A DNA stretch of 64,000 nucleotides, taken from positions 168,957-232,956 of the forward strand of contig NZ_VUNC01000004.1 in assembly GCF_009695875.1 (NCBI RefSeq), in the 5' to 3' direction. Below the pieces are notes generated by a model. The model was given only the letters and a program-made list of their open reading frames with translations. It had not been told where the DNA came from and ran no database searches. Position numbers and translations under genes: made by a program. This stretch comes from Olsenella porci. Its GTDB lineage: Bacteria > Actinomycetota > Coriobacteriia > Coriobacteriales > Atopobiaceae. Positions 8,928 through 17,392 of the stretch are shown piece by piece; position 1 is the first letter of the stretch; each line of letters starts with the position of its first letter.

Positions 8928-9848
8928 CTAGCCCTGCTTCCCTCTGAGGTCGAGGATGTAGGAGTACGCCTCGGCCCAGCGGTCGTTGGGCTTGTACTCG
9001 AAGAGGTCCTTGGGCAGGACGTCGACCCTTCCCTCCTTGGAGGCTGCGAGCGACGACCACGCGGGCTGGGACTGGAAGTCCTGTTCAAAGGCCTCGCGCG
9101 CCTTGTCCTCGTCCCCGCGGGGAATCACGAAGACGTAGTGGGGGTCTGCCGCCACGATCGCCTCTACCGAGAGGTCATCGAGCGCGCTGCCGTCGTCCGC
9201 GATGTTGTGCATTGACAGGTTGTCGAGGATCTCGCAGGCGAAGTAGTCCGACTTCGCGACCTTGGCCTTGGTGGACGAGACCAGCAGCGCGAGGTAGCTC
9301 ACCTGGGGGAGGTCCCCCGCCTTCGCCTTGACGCCGTCGATCGCGCTCGCCACGTCCTCCACGTTCTTCTCGTACAGGTCGCCGCGGCCGCTCAGCTGGG
9401 TGAGCTCCTGCATGTTGCTGGCGTAGTCGTCAAAGGAGTTGACGTCCACCTCGCGCCACGCGATCCCCGCGTCGTCCAGGCCGGACTCGAGCTCCCGCTG
9501 CGTGGGGACCTCGCCGGTGAGAAGCACGAGGGTGGGTTGGAGGGAGACGATCTTCTCCAGGCTGGGGTGGGCGCTGGTGCCCACGACCTGCACGTCTGAC
9601 GGCAGCCCGTCGAGGTCGGTCGCGTCCTTGGAGACGCCGACCGGCGGCAGCCCCGCGAGGACCGCCATCTGCGCCAGGGAGCGCAGGGTCGCGACCACGC
9701 GCTGGTTGCCGGAGGAGCTTTGGGAGTCGCTGTCCCCTCCGCCGGAGTCGGAGGCGCTGGCGGCACCCGACCGCTGCGCGGCGCACCCGGCGAGGGCGCC
9801 GGAGCCAAGCACCATGGCAAGACGCAGGAAATCTCTTCTCTCGAGCAC
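8928..9848 (-). CDS. ABC transporter substrate-binding lipoprotein (iron/haem/cobalamin type)
   Basis: The 306-residue protein begins VLERRDFLRLAMVLGSGALA followed by GCAAQ. This is a twin-arginine-like leader (RRDFL) ending in a lipobox with Cys, so a Tat-exported membrane-anchored lipoprotein is likely. A Ser/Gly/Asp linker leads into a TroA-like binding domain (VSKDATDLDGLPSDVQVVGT and VSLQPTLVLLTGE). The start is taken as the GTG at 9848 because GGGGGAGG lies 4-7 bases upstream; a TTG at 9872 is less likely. It is the first gene of a six-gene run with permease, ATPase and asrABC. Confidence 0.92.
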   Translation of the reverse strand: MLERRDFLRLAMVLGSGALAGCAAQRSGAASASDSGGGDSDSQSSSGNQRVVATLRSLAQMAVLAGLPPVGVSKDATDLDGLPSDVQVVGTSAHPSLEKIVSLQPTLVLLTGEVPTQRELESGLDDAGIAWREVDVNSFDDYASNMQELTQLSGRGDLYEKNVEDVASAIDGVKAKAGDLPQVSYLALLVSSTKAKVAKSDYFACEILDNLSMHNIADDGSALDDLSVEAIVAADPHYVFVIPRGDEDKAREAFEQDFQSQPAWSSLAASKEGRVDVLPKDLFEYKPNDRWAEAYSYILDLRGKQG

Positions 9849-10464
9849 GGGGCCTCCCCCATTGGCGGACAACCGCCGCCTGGTTTCAAAAAGAACCTTA
9901 AAGATGCTGTGAAGATATCAGAGCGCGGGATGTCTTTCCGTTGTCCTCGCAACAGATTCCGGCCTCTGGTCAAAGTGGAGGGCTCGACGAACGCGGGGAG
10001 GGAGCTGCGCTGCCGGGGCTGCCTCGGGGACGGGCAGACGACGTCGTCGCGGCGTGGACGGGAGCCGTCGAGACCGTCGTCGCCCGTCCCTCGTCTCACC
10101 CGCGGGCCGCTGTCGGACATTCCATCTGGGGATGGACCGGATATCCCACGCCAACTGCCAGTTTGAGGGGCGGTGGAAGTCAAGGAAGGGAGAGTGGCCG
10201 GTGGCCCTCGGGGAAGGGTAATCGCCCCCGATCCTCCACTCGGAATGCGCGGGCAGCCCAGGGCATTCCTCAAGATGGGGCCAACCGCCTCAACAGACCA
10301 CGCCGCTCGTGACCGGGGAATCGGGGTCATTGAATGGATCGGGCATCTGCCGCCCAGCACGGGCAGCCACCCCGCAGATCATTCCGTCTCCATGCCCCTT
10401 CGAGCGACATTCCGCCCGAGAATGGGGCCGTGACCTTGGCCACCCCCTTCTTCGACGGACCGAC

Positions 10465-11170
10465 TGGCGGAAGGTCGCCGTGCGAGCACTCGTGCAAGGC
10501 TTCCGCTGCCAATCAGGGTGGGAAAGGGACCGGTTTGACTGGGGCTCGCTCGCGTGAGTGCTCACGCGAGGCGTTCGTTGCCAGAGGACGAAGCCACATA
10601 TGTTCCTTGAGCCGCCCACCTGGAAAACGTCGCTTCACCCGCAGGCCTCTCTTGACCACAAAGTGCTCACACGCGCTCCTCTACCAGAAGTGCCTTGGCT
10701 CCCGCCGGAAAAGCCCCCAATGGCCAAAGAGGGAAAGGGGCCGCGTCCTCTGTCGGAAGCTTCCCCGGGGACCGTGCCCTTTCCCTTCTCTGAGCCCTTC
10801 TATCGGCATGGGCCAGCATCAAGGGTCGAGCCGTGGCAACGGATTCCCGATGTGAGCACTTTTGTCGGGCCATCTCCTTCAGACCGCGAGACGAGCGCCG
10901 AGTTTCTGCAGGTGATTGGGTCGCCTTGGGTCACCGGGGCCAGCCCATGGCAGCAAACTCCCGATGTGAGCACTCACTTCGGACTCCTCTTGCCAATTGG
11001 GTTGGAAGTCGAAACCAGATGGCGACGGGAGCCTGACGTGAGTGCTCACATCAGGCTTCGGCTGCCAGTGATTTATACCTGGAATCATGGCTGGTCTTAT
11101 TACCTGCGGTTACGCTGAAATCAACCGGCCAGGGACACAGGGGACTCGCGACGAAGGCACTCACATCGGG
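10465..11170. repeat. Family B palindrome array, locus 1
   Basis: Repeated palindromes share a core GTGAG-N2-CTCAC, and the best copies have outer arms TGGCAGC and GCTGCCA, about 48 bp in all. Symmetry centres are at 10487.5, 10559.5, 10664.5, 10857.5, 10971.5, 11043.5 and 11158.5. The copy at 10549-10570 is perfect except for its two central bases (CTCGCGTGAG, TG, CTCACGCGAG). Two neighbouring pairs are exactly 72 bp apart, and the other gaps are 105, 193, 114 and 115 bp. The block is followed by CCCCTTCTTTGA at 11280-11291, which also follows loci 2 and 3. Confidence 0.75.
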
Positions 11171-11348
11171 CGCTACATGCCATGGTTTGAACTCCGATGC
11201 TGTCCGCAGGCGTCAAATTACGTTCAAGGGAAATTCGCTCCACGTCCACGGAGGCCCTCCCGTGAGATGGGCGGGCTTCCCCCTTCTTTGACATCCGATG
11301 GCCTTTGCCCCTCACCAACGGCTTCCACCGAGCGCGTTGGCGCCTGTC

Positions 11349-11499
11349 TGCTGAGGAAATGCGAGTATTGGCAATTGGGAAGGCCACGCAACTGAGGAAA
11401 GCGGAGTATTGGCAGTCGAAGACGCCTGTTTTCTGCCAACACTCGCGATTCCTCAGCGGAATCCGTCCGGAGATTGCCAACACTCGCATTTCCTCAGCA
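11349..11499. repeat. Family A inverted repeat pairs, locus 1
   Basis: There are four copies of a unit of about 27 bp, reading CTGAGGAAATGCGAGT followed by ATTGGCAAT in its best form. Two point right (CTGAGG at 11351 and 11392) and two point left (CCTCAG at 11451 and 11492). Both pairs are spaced 41 bp. The array lies about 185 bases upstream of the flavodiiron gene. Related arrays are at 22391, 42913 and 53214. Confidence 0.8.
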
Positions 11500-11683
11500 G
11501 CTCCCGTTGTCGGACGCCGTCCTGCCCACGCAAACACGCCTCCGCACCGTTGTCATCCTCGACCCCGCCGCAGCCCGAGCCTTAATCGCGCCCAAGATCC
11601 CACGCGTCCCGTCGCGGTAGAATCGCGTGGACTATGTGTGAGCGGGTGAGAAGGAGTCTCTCCCCTTCCCAAAGGAGGAAGCT

Positions 11684-12838
11684 GTGAAGGTCTCTGACGA
11701 CATCGCCTTCGTAGGCGTGAACGACCACAGGATCGACCTGTTCGAGGGCCAGTACGACGTGCGCGAGATCGGCATGTCCTACAACTCCTATGTGATACTG
11801 GACCAGAAGGTCGCGGTCATGGACAGCGTGGACGCCGCCTTCCGCGACGAGTGGTTTGCCAACCTGGACCAGGTGCTGGGCGACAGTAAGCCCGACTACC
11901 TGGTGGTCCACCACATGGAGCCCGACCACTCCGCTAACATCGCGGCGTTCATGGACCGCTATCCCGAGGCCCAGGTCGTCTCGTCCGCCCAGTCCTTCAA
12001 GATGATGCAGGCCTACTTTGGCGTGGACTACAGCGACCGCGGCGTGGTCGTGAAGCAGGGCAGCACCCTCAAGCTGGGGAAGCACACCCTGAGCTTTGTC
12101 GCCGCCCCACAGGTGCACTGGCCCGAGGTCATGTTCAGCTACGACGAGACGGACAAGGTGCTATTCTCGGCGGACGCCTTCGGCAAGTTTGGCGCGCTCG
12201 ACGTTGAGGACGACTGGGTCACCAACGCCCGCAGCTACTACTTTGGCATCGTGGGCAAGTTTGGCAAGAACGTCCAGATGGCGCTGAGCAAGGTCGCAGG
12301 CTGCTACGTCAAGGCCATCTGCCCGCTGCACGGACCCGTGCTCACGGGCGACCTCTCGCGCTACCTGCGCCTGTACGACACCTGGTCGAGCTACCGCCCC
12401 GAGCAGAGCGGCGTGACGCTGGCCTACACCTCGGTGTACGGCCACACCAAGGAGGCGGTGCGCGAGCTCGAGGCCAAGCTGCGCGACGGCGGCGCCACGG
12501 TTGCCACCTTCGACCTGGCGCGCGATGACATGGCCCAGGCGCTGGCGAGCGCGTTCCGCTACGACCGCCTGGTCCTGGCCACCACCACCTACGCCAACAG
12601 CTACTTCCCCTTCATGCACACGTTCGTGACCGACCTCGTGGAGCACAACTACCAAAACCGCACCGTGGGCATGGTCGAGAACGGCAGCTGGATGCCCGTC
12701 GCCGCCAAGCAGATGCGCGAGGCACTGGAGGGGCTGCCCAACATCGCGTTCGCCCACAACGTCGTGACCCTCAAGGGAGCACTCAACGACGACTCCCGCG
12801 GCCAGCTCGACGCCCTGGCCAAGGAGCTCCTGGCCTAG
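11684..12838 (+). CDS. FprA-family flavodiiron protein
   Basis: The 384-residue A-type flavoprotein has an N-terminal metallo-beta-lactamase-like diiron domain with the ligand motif HHMEPDHS and further His positions (VHWPE, CPLHGPV). A C-terminal flavodoxin domain begins near TLAYTSVYGHTKEA. These enzymes reduce O2 to water or NO to N2O with rubredoxin or F420-type donors and protect anaerobes. The GTG start at 11684 is preceded by AAAGGAGG. It is monocistronic, with a terminator at 12889. Whether O2 or NO is its main substrate is not visible. Confidence 0.95.
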   Translation: MKVSDDIAFVGVNDHRIDLFEGQYDVREIGMSYNSYVILDQKVAVMDSVDAAFRDEWFANLDQVLGDSKPDYLVVHHMEPDHSANIAAFMDRYPEAQVVSSAQSFKMMQAYFGVDYSDRGVVVKQGSTLKLGKHTLSFVAAPQVHWPEVMFSYDETDKVLFSADAFGKFGALDVEDDWVTNARSYYFGIVGKFGKNVQMALSKVAGCYVKAICPLHGPVLTGDLSRYLRLYDTWSSYRPEQSGVTLAYTSVYGHTKEAVRELEAKLRDGGATVATFDLARDDMAQALASAFRYDRLVLATTTYANSYFPFMHTFVTDLVEHNYQNRTVGMVENGSWMPVAAKQMREALEGLPNIAFAHNVVTLKGALNDDSRGQLDALAKELLA

Positions 12839-12888
12839 CGTTGGCAGGGGAGACGGGCGCGGCTCCCACATGGCCAATCGGCACAACA

Positions 12889-12921
12889 CGGGGGAGGTCC
12901 CACTGGGGCCTCCCCCGTTTT
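12889..12921 (+). terminator. Rho-independent terminator after the flavodiiron gene
   Basis: The stem CGGGGGAGG/CCTCCCCCG is followed by TTTT. It sits between convergent genes and could also stop the nitroreductase transcript from the other side. Confidence 0.85.
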
Positions 12922-12954
12922 CGCCTTGCGCAGGCGAGGGGAACGGGCCTCTCG

Positions 12955-13485
12955 CTAGATCCTCACGACCATCTGGTCCAGGGGCCGCCGGTCGCCGTGA
13001 TGGTGGCTGGGCTCGACGCCCTCGGCGGGATACCCCAGGTCGAGCAGGCACACCGGCACGACACCGTCCGGGGTCCCCAGGGCCTCGGCCACGGCGCGTG
13101 TGTCATATCCGCGGGCCCACAAGGTCCCCAGCCCCAGGTCGGTGGCCTCCATCATCATCTGGTCGCAGGCGATGGAGGCGTCCATCTCCCGCGTGGTGTA
13201 GTCCTCGTACAGGGTCTCGTGCCTGTTGTGGTACACGCGCGAGAGGTCGCAGCACACCGCCAGCACCACGGGTGCGTCAAAGGCCATGCGGGTCGCCTGG
13301 CGCAGGCGGGCGAGAGACTCCGGCGACTGCACCACATAGACCACGATCGGCTGGAAGTTGCACGCGGAGGGCGCGATGCGCCCAGCCTCCAGGACCTTGT
13401 CCAGCTTCTCGTCCTCCACGGGGCGCTGGTCGAACCTCCTCACCGAGAAGCGCCTGCGGGCGAGGTCGAGGTAGTCCTTCTCCAT
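12955..13485 (-). CDS. Nitroreductase-family FMN oxidoreductase
   Basis: The 176-residue single-domain nitroreductase starts MEKDYLDLARRRFSVRRFDQ, with the FMN-phosphate-binding RRSVR-like motif (RRFSVRRF). The PSACNFQPIVVYVV and GLGTLWARGYD segments are typical of the family. Such enzymes reduce nitro compounds, quinones or flavins using NAD(P)H. The ATG at 13485 has GGGAGGAC upstream, and a longer frame to 13542 has no added homology. It ends 34 bases from the flavodiiron terminator and is convergent with that gene. Confidence 0.93.
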   Translation of the reverse strand: MEKDYLDLARRRFSVRRFDQRPVEDEKLDKVLEAGRIAPSACNFQPIVVYVVQSPESLARLRQATRMAFDAPVVLAVCCDLSRVYHNRHETLYEDYTTREMDASIACDQMMMEATDLGLGTLWARGYDTRAVAEALGTPDGVVPVCLLDLGYPAEGVEPSHHHGDRRPLDQMVVRI

Positions 13486-13645
13486 GTGTCCTCCCAACTG
13501 GGCCCCTGGGGGCCAGGCTTGTGTTCCGTCGCGCCACAGCATACCGCTCGGGAGGCGCGGGGTGCCTGCGGGGGGCCGCCACCGGGACGGAGGGGCCGCA
13601 GCAACCCCACCGAGGCGCCGCGCGCCGGCACACCGCCCACATCCC

Positions 13646-16384
13646 CTACATCAGGTGGCCAAAGCGGCGCACGTAGAGCGCCCTCATCACCATGACCAGG
13701 GCGACGTAGCCCAGCACGATGAGCGGCAGCATGCCGAGGAACGCCGCGGGGATCGCCGCCATGCCCAGTGCGGTCCCCACCCCGGTGAAGGGGATGACCA
13801 GCGCCAGGGCGATGGCGACGGCGCCGAGCAGCAGCACGCGCCAGTCGGCCATGCTCTGGAAGAACGGGATGCGCTCCGTGCGGACCAGGTGCACAAAGAG
13901 CACCTGTGTGCACATGGACTCGGCAAACCAGCAGGCCTGGAAGGTCCCCGCAAACAGGGCGGCGGCAGCCGGATTGCCCGCGACCTGCGCCCAGGTGCCG
14001 CCCGCGACCGTCGGGCACACCACAAAGAACAGCAGCGCGTAGGTCAGGATGTCAAGCACCGAGCTGGTTGGCCCAATCCACCGCATGAAGCTCGCAATGG
14101 AGCCGGGCTGCCAGGCACGCGGGTGCATGAGCTCCGAGCCGTCGACCCTGTCCCAGGGGATGGCCGTGCAGGCGCAGTCGTAGATGAAGTTGAGCAGGAG
14201 CAGCTGCACGGCGGTCATGGGCAGGAAGGGCAGGAACACGCTGGCGACCAGCACCGAGAAGATGTTGCCAAAGTTGGAGCTGGCGGTCATCTTCACGTAC
14301 TTGTTCATGTTGAAGTAGGTGCGGCGCCCCTCGACGATGCCGCGCTCCAGCACACCAAGGTCCTTCTCCAGAAGGATGATGTCCGCCGCCTCCTTGGCCA
14401 CGTCGGCACCGGAGTCGACCGACACGCCGCAGTCGCTGGCACCCATGGCAGCCGCGTCGTTGACGCCGTCGCCCATGAAGCCGACCACGTGACCGCGGGC
14501 GCGCAGGGCCCTGACCACGCGTACCTTCTGGTCGGGCGAGAGCTTGGCAAACACCGTCACGTCCTCAACGCGGGCATCCAGCTCCTCGTCGCTCATCCCC
14601 GCGATCTGCGCGCCGTCCAGGGTCCCCCGCACGTCGAGCCCGATGGTGCGGCACACGTTTGCCGCGACCCTCATGGAGTCGCCCGTGAGGACCTTGGTGG
14701 TGACCCCGTGCTGGGTCAGCGCCGCCACGGCATCGGCCGCGCTCCGCTTGGGCGGGTCAAGGAATGCCAGGTACCCAATCAGCGTCATCCCCCGCTCGTC
14801 ACTGCCCGAGAGGACCCCGACGCCCGACGGGTCGGCCTTGCGCGCCACGCCCAGCACGCGCATGCCCTTGTCCGCCAGGTCGTAGGCCTTCTGCAGGACG
14901 ATGCGCTGCATGTCGTCGGTGAGCTCCACGACCTCGCCGTCAAACTCAACGTCGCTGCAGACCTGCAGCACCTCCTCGATCGCGCCCTTGGTGATCATGC
15001 GCGTGTTGCCGTGGGAGTCGCCCACCACCACGCTGACGCGGCGGCGCTCAAAGTCGAAGGGGACCTCGTCCAGCAGGTGCCACTCGCTGGTGAGTGCGTC
15101 CACGTCCAGCCCGGGCGTGCCCGCACGCCCCTCCTCGGTCGCGCGCCGGATGATGGCGGAGTCGATGAGGTTGCGCATGCCTGTCTCGTAGAAGCTGTTG
15201 AGGAAGGCGTAGCGCAGCACGCGACTATCTTGCTCCCCCATCACGTTGAGGTGGCGCTCCAGGACCACGCGGTCCTCGGTGAGCGTTCCGGTCTTGTCGG
15301 TGCACAGCACGTCCATGGCACCCAGGTTCTGGATGGAGTCCAGGTGTTTCACGATCACGCGGTCGCGCGAGAGGTCCACTGCCCCCTTTGCCAGGCAGGT
15401 CGTGACGATCATGGGCAGCATCTCGGGCGTCAGGCCCACGGCCACCGAGAGGGCAAACAGCAGTGCGGAAAGCCAGTCTCCCTTGGTGATGCCGTTGATC
15501 ACAAACACCAGCGGCGCCATGACGACCATGAGTCGCAGGAGCAGCCTGCTGACCGAGGCGATGCCCTCGTCGTAGGCGGTCTTGCCGCGCTTGACCCCCA
15601 GGCTGGAGGCCATATTGCCAAACATCGTGTTGGCGCCCACCGCGCACACCACGGCGACGCCGCTGCCCGAGACCACGGTCGAACCCATGAACACGATGTT
15701 GGAGAGGTCCGTGGCCGCCATGCTCCCGTCGGATGCCGCCTGGGGGCAGGCCGCCGCGGTCCTCTCCACCGGAATGCTCTCGCCCGTGAGCGAAGACATG
15801 CCCAGGAAGAGGTCGCGAGCGGATATCACGCGCGCGTCCGCCGGAACGATGTCACCCGCGGACAGGTGCACGATGTCACCCACCACCACGTCTGCCAGCG
15901 GGACCTCGCTGCGGCCGCCGTCCGCGCGCTCCACGCAGCAGGTGGTCTGGATGGTCTTTGCCAGGGCCTCCGCGGCGTCACCGCTCCTGCCCTCCTGCAC
16001 AAAGCGGAGCGTCGCCGAAAGCAGGATCATCGCCACAATGATGATGACCGTGGACGGGTTGCGGTCCCCCGGCGCGGAGAAGATCACGTCGGTGAGCAGC
16101 GAGACCAGCGCAAGGAGCGCGAGGATGCCCGTGAACGGGTCGAGAAACGCCTTGAGGAAGCGGACCGGCGCGGAGTCCCTGTGGCCATGCGAGACCTCGT
16201 TGGCCCCGTACGAGGCGCGCGAGAGCTCTATCTGGGCCTGGGAGAGGCCCTTTCTTTGCGAGTTAAGCTCGGCGAGCGCGTGGTCCACGTCGAGAGCGGA
16301 TATCCTGCGCAGCCAGTCGAACTGGAACTCCCTGCGCTCCTGCGCCCTCTTGTCGGTTACGGTCTTCTTGGTGTGCAGCGCCAT
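13646..16384 (-). CDS. mgtA: Magnesium-transporting P-type ATPase (MgtA-like)
   Basis: The 912-residue P3B-type ATPase has the phosphorylation motif DKTGTLT with Asp363, an N-terminal cation-ATPase domain, the TGES actuator motif (SLTGESIPVE), the hinge GDGVNDAAAMG, and about ten membrane segments. Family members import Mg2+ into the cytoplasm against low external magnesium. The ATG at 16384 (MALHTKKTVTDKRAQ) is preceded by GGGGAGG. Upstream is a long GC-rich leader with a 28-codon leader ORF at 16472-16558, which suggests post-initiation control. It stands alone; the nitroreductase downstream is about 160 bases away. Confidence 0.95.
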   Translation of the reverse strand: MALHTKKTVTDKRAQERREFQFDWLRRISALDVDHALAELNSQRKGLSQAQIELSRASYGANEVSHGHRDSAPVRFLKAFLDPFTGILALLALVSLLTDVIFSAPGDRNPSTVIIIVAMILLSATLRFVQEGRSGDAAEALAKTIQTTCCVERADGGRSEVPLADVVVGDIVHLSAGDIVPADARVISARDLFLGMSSLTGESIPVERTAAACPQAASDGSMAATDLSNIVFMGSTVVSGSGVAVVCAVGANTMFGNMASSLGVKRGKTAYDEGIASVSRLLLRLMVVMAPLVFVINGITKGDWLSALLFALSVAVGLTPEMLPMIVTTCLAKGAVDLSRDRVIVKHLDSIQNLGAMDVLCTDKTGTLTEDRVVLERHLNVMGEQDSRVLRYAFLNSFYETGMRNLIDSAIIRRATEEGRAGTPGLDVDALTSEWHLLDEVPFDFERRRVSVVVGDSHGNTRMITKGAIEEVLQVCSDVEFDGEVVELTDDMQRIVLQKAYDLADKGMRVLGVARKADPSGVGVLSGSDERGMTLIGYLAFLDPPKRSAADAVAALTQHGVTTKVLTGDSMRVAANVCRTIGLDVRGTLDGAQIAGMSDEELDARVEDVTVFAKLSPDQKVRVVRALRARGHVVGFMGDGVNDAAAMGASDCGVSVDSGADVAKEAADIILLEKDLGVLERGIVEGRRTYFNMNKYVKMTASSNFGNIFSVLVASVFLPFLPMTAVQLLLLNFIYDCACTAIPWDRVDGSELMHPRAWQPGSIASFMRWIGPTSSVLDILTYALLFFVVCPTVAGGTWAQVAGNPAAAALFAGTFQACWFAESMCTQVLFVHLVRTERIPFFQSMADWRVLLLGAVAIALALVIPFTGVGTALGMAAIPAAFLGMLPLIVLGYVALVMVMRALYVRRFGHLM

Positions 16385-16471
16385 AGCGGCACCTCCCCTG
16401 CACGGGGCTTGGCACGTGGCCGCCCGCATGGGCATCTGGCACGCGCGGGGACCGGCGGGCGCTGGGCGCGA

Positions 16472-16558
16472 CTACCGGCGGCGTCCGCCACCCCGACCGG
16501 CGGCCGCCATCCCATGTGAGTACGTTGTGGCTGTTCGATGCGAACTGTCGCCGTCCAT
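16472..16558 (-). CDS. Candidate leader peptide of the mgtA transcript (28 aa)
   Basis: A short ORF begins MDGDSSHRTATTYSHG and ends in a Gly/Arg run (GRGGGRRR), with an excellent ribosome site (AAGAGGAGG) 8 bases upstream. Its stop lies about 88 bases before the mgtA start. The GC-rich leader holds strong dyads on both sides, such as 16611-16629 (CCGCCCCAC-C-GTGGGGCGG). An acidic N-terminus and a basic C-terminus recall the enterobacterial MgtL leader, whose translation controls mgtA elongation in low Mg2+, but there is no sequence homology. An 80-codon frame starting further upstream (16599) overlaps mgtA and is less convincing. I saw no clear M-box. Confidence 0.45.
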   Translation of the reverse strand: MDGDSSHRTATTYSHGMAAAGRGGGRRR

Positions 16559-16906
16559 GGATGGCACCTCCTCTTGGTCGTGGCATCTGTCTGGGCCATG
16601 GCTGCCCCTTCCGCCCCACCGTGGGGCGGCTGTAACCAACATGGTACCCACCCGTGCGAGTGTGCAAGCGCGGGTGAGAAATACGCGACACGCGCATCCC
16701 AACGTGTCGCCCTGGCAGGGGGCGGGAGCAGGTCGCCGCGCTCGTCTCACCTGGAAAGGGAGACTCTGGTGGCCCGCCCGTGCCGCTCAGGAAGTCACCT
16801 CGCCTCGGCCGACGCGGATGGCTCGGACCACACGCAGCCGCACCTGTCTCGCCCGGCGAAGGGACGCGGGGCCGCTCGTCCGCCCCTCCCCTACGGCGAG
16901 TCATGC
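16559..16906. promoter_or_regulatory. Long 5' leader/promoter region of mgtA
   Basis: This gene-free stretch lies between hxlR (its stop side) and the mgtA leader ORF. It holds several inverted repeats on the mgtA-sense strand: CGACACG...CGTGTCG near 16690, an ACCCG...CGGGT dyad near 16660, and the perfect 9-bp-arm dyad at 16611-16629. Together with the leader ORF this looks like a structured mRNA leader, but no known riboswitch consensus was recognised. Confidence 0.4.
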
Positions 16907-17257
16907 CTACTGGTCCTTGCCTTCCCTCTCCCTGAGGTAGTCGATGTACCGCTCGCCCCACGTCTGGATGCTGTCGAGCACCGGCCCAAAGTCGCGGCCG
17001 ATTGCAGTGAGCGAGTACTCCACGCGCGGCGGGACCTCGGGAAACACCTCACGCTTCACGAGCCCCTCTGCCTCGAGCGCCTTGAGCTGCGACGACAGCG
17101 TGGAGTGCGTGAGGTTGGGCATGAGCCTCTGGAGCTCGCCAAACCGCAGGGTGCCCCCGCTCAGGTGGTGCATCACGAGGATGGCCCACTTTCCTTGCAG
17201 GAGCCTCTGCGCCGTCACGAACGGGCAGTTGCCAAAGCCGTCCTGTCCCCTGTCCAT
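16907..17257 (-). CDS. HxlR-family transcriptional regulator
   Basis: The 116-residue winged-helix protein has the HxlR signature: an N-terminal Cys (CPFVTAQRLLQGKWAILVMH), GTLRFGELQRLMPNLTHSTL, and a C-terminal WGERYIDYL dimer helix. Members often sense electrophiles, aldehydes or oxidants through the conserved N-terminal cysteine and repress adjacent oxidoreductases. GGGGAGGGGAG precedes the ATG. It is divergent from a LigB-type dioxygenase, and the 135-base intergenic region contains two dyads that are good operator candidates (17271-17288 and 17344-17359). Confidence 0.94.
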   Translation of the reverse strand: MDRGQDGFGNCPFVTAQRLLQGKWAILVMHHLSGGTLRFGELQRLMPNLTHSTLSSQLKALEAEGLVKREVFPEVPPRVEYSLTAIGRDFGPVLDSIQTWGERYIDYLREREGKDQ

Positions 17258-17270
17258 CTCCCCTCCCCTT

Positions 17271-17288
17271 GGTATGCCAGAAGATACC
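17271..17288. promoter_or_regulatory. Candidate HxlR operator 1
   Basis: The inverted repeat GGTAT-N8-ATACC lies just upstream of the hxlR ribosome site. This fits autoregulation by the divergent HxlR protein but rests on position and symmetry only. Confidence 0.35.
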
Positions 17289-17341
17289 TGGTAGCGAGAA
17301 AAAACGTTATTTGCTGTCTCAATTGTAGCAGTTATGCTTGC

Positions 17342-17359
17342 TATAGTACAAAGTCACTA
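17342..17359. promoter_or_regulatory. Candidate promoter and HxlR operator 2
   Basis: A TATAGT -10-like box at 17342-17347 overlaps the dyad TAGT-N8-ACTA (17344-17359), about 34 bases before the dioxygenase ATG. Sites of related HxlR regulators, such as YodB and HypR, have TACT/AGTA-type halves, so this is a reasonable operator candidate. Confidence 0.35.
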
Positions 17360-17392
17360 CCTACTAGCAAGCAACAACCAAGGAGGTTCGAG

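Larger units (their letters stand above)
9849..11683. other. Gene-free, palindrome-rich block between divergent genes
   Basis: This 1.8-kb stretch separates the ABC importer (minus) from the flavodiiron gene (plus). No open frame here has recognisable protein content or a good ribosome site. It carries family B palindromes (10465-11170) and family A units (11349-11499). The 10080-10440 part also holds imperfect dyads with GGAATG/CATTCC arms, for example GGAATG at 10242 with CATTCC at 10263. The promoter of the ABC-asr operon must lie near 9850-9960, but I could not name a riboswitch there. Confidence 0.7.

Noticed and set aside
9849..10150. Cobalamin riboswitch upstream of the ABC-asr operon
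   Set aside because: No recognisable B12-box core (GCCACTG with flanking conserved loops) was seen on the minus strand.
16385..16906. M-box (ykoK) magnesium riboswitch upstream of mgtA
   Set aside because: The conserved AGGTGAGGCTCC core was not found; only a weak AGGTGAGAC match exists, so the leader ORF is the better candidate.
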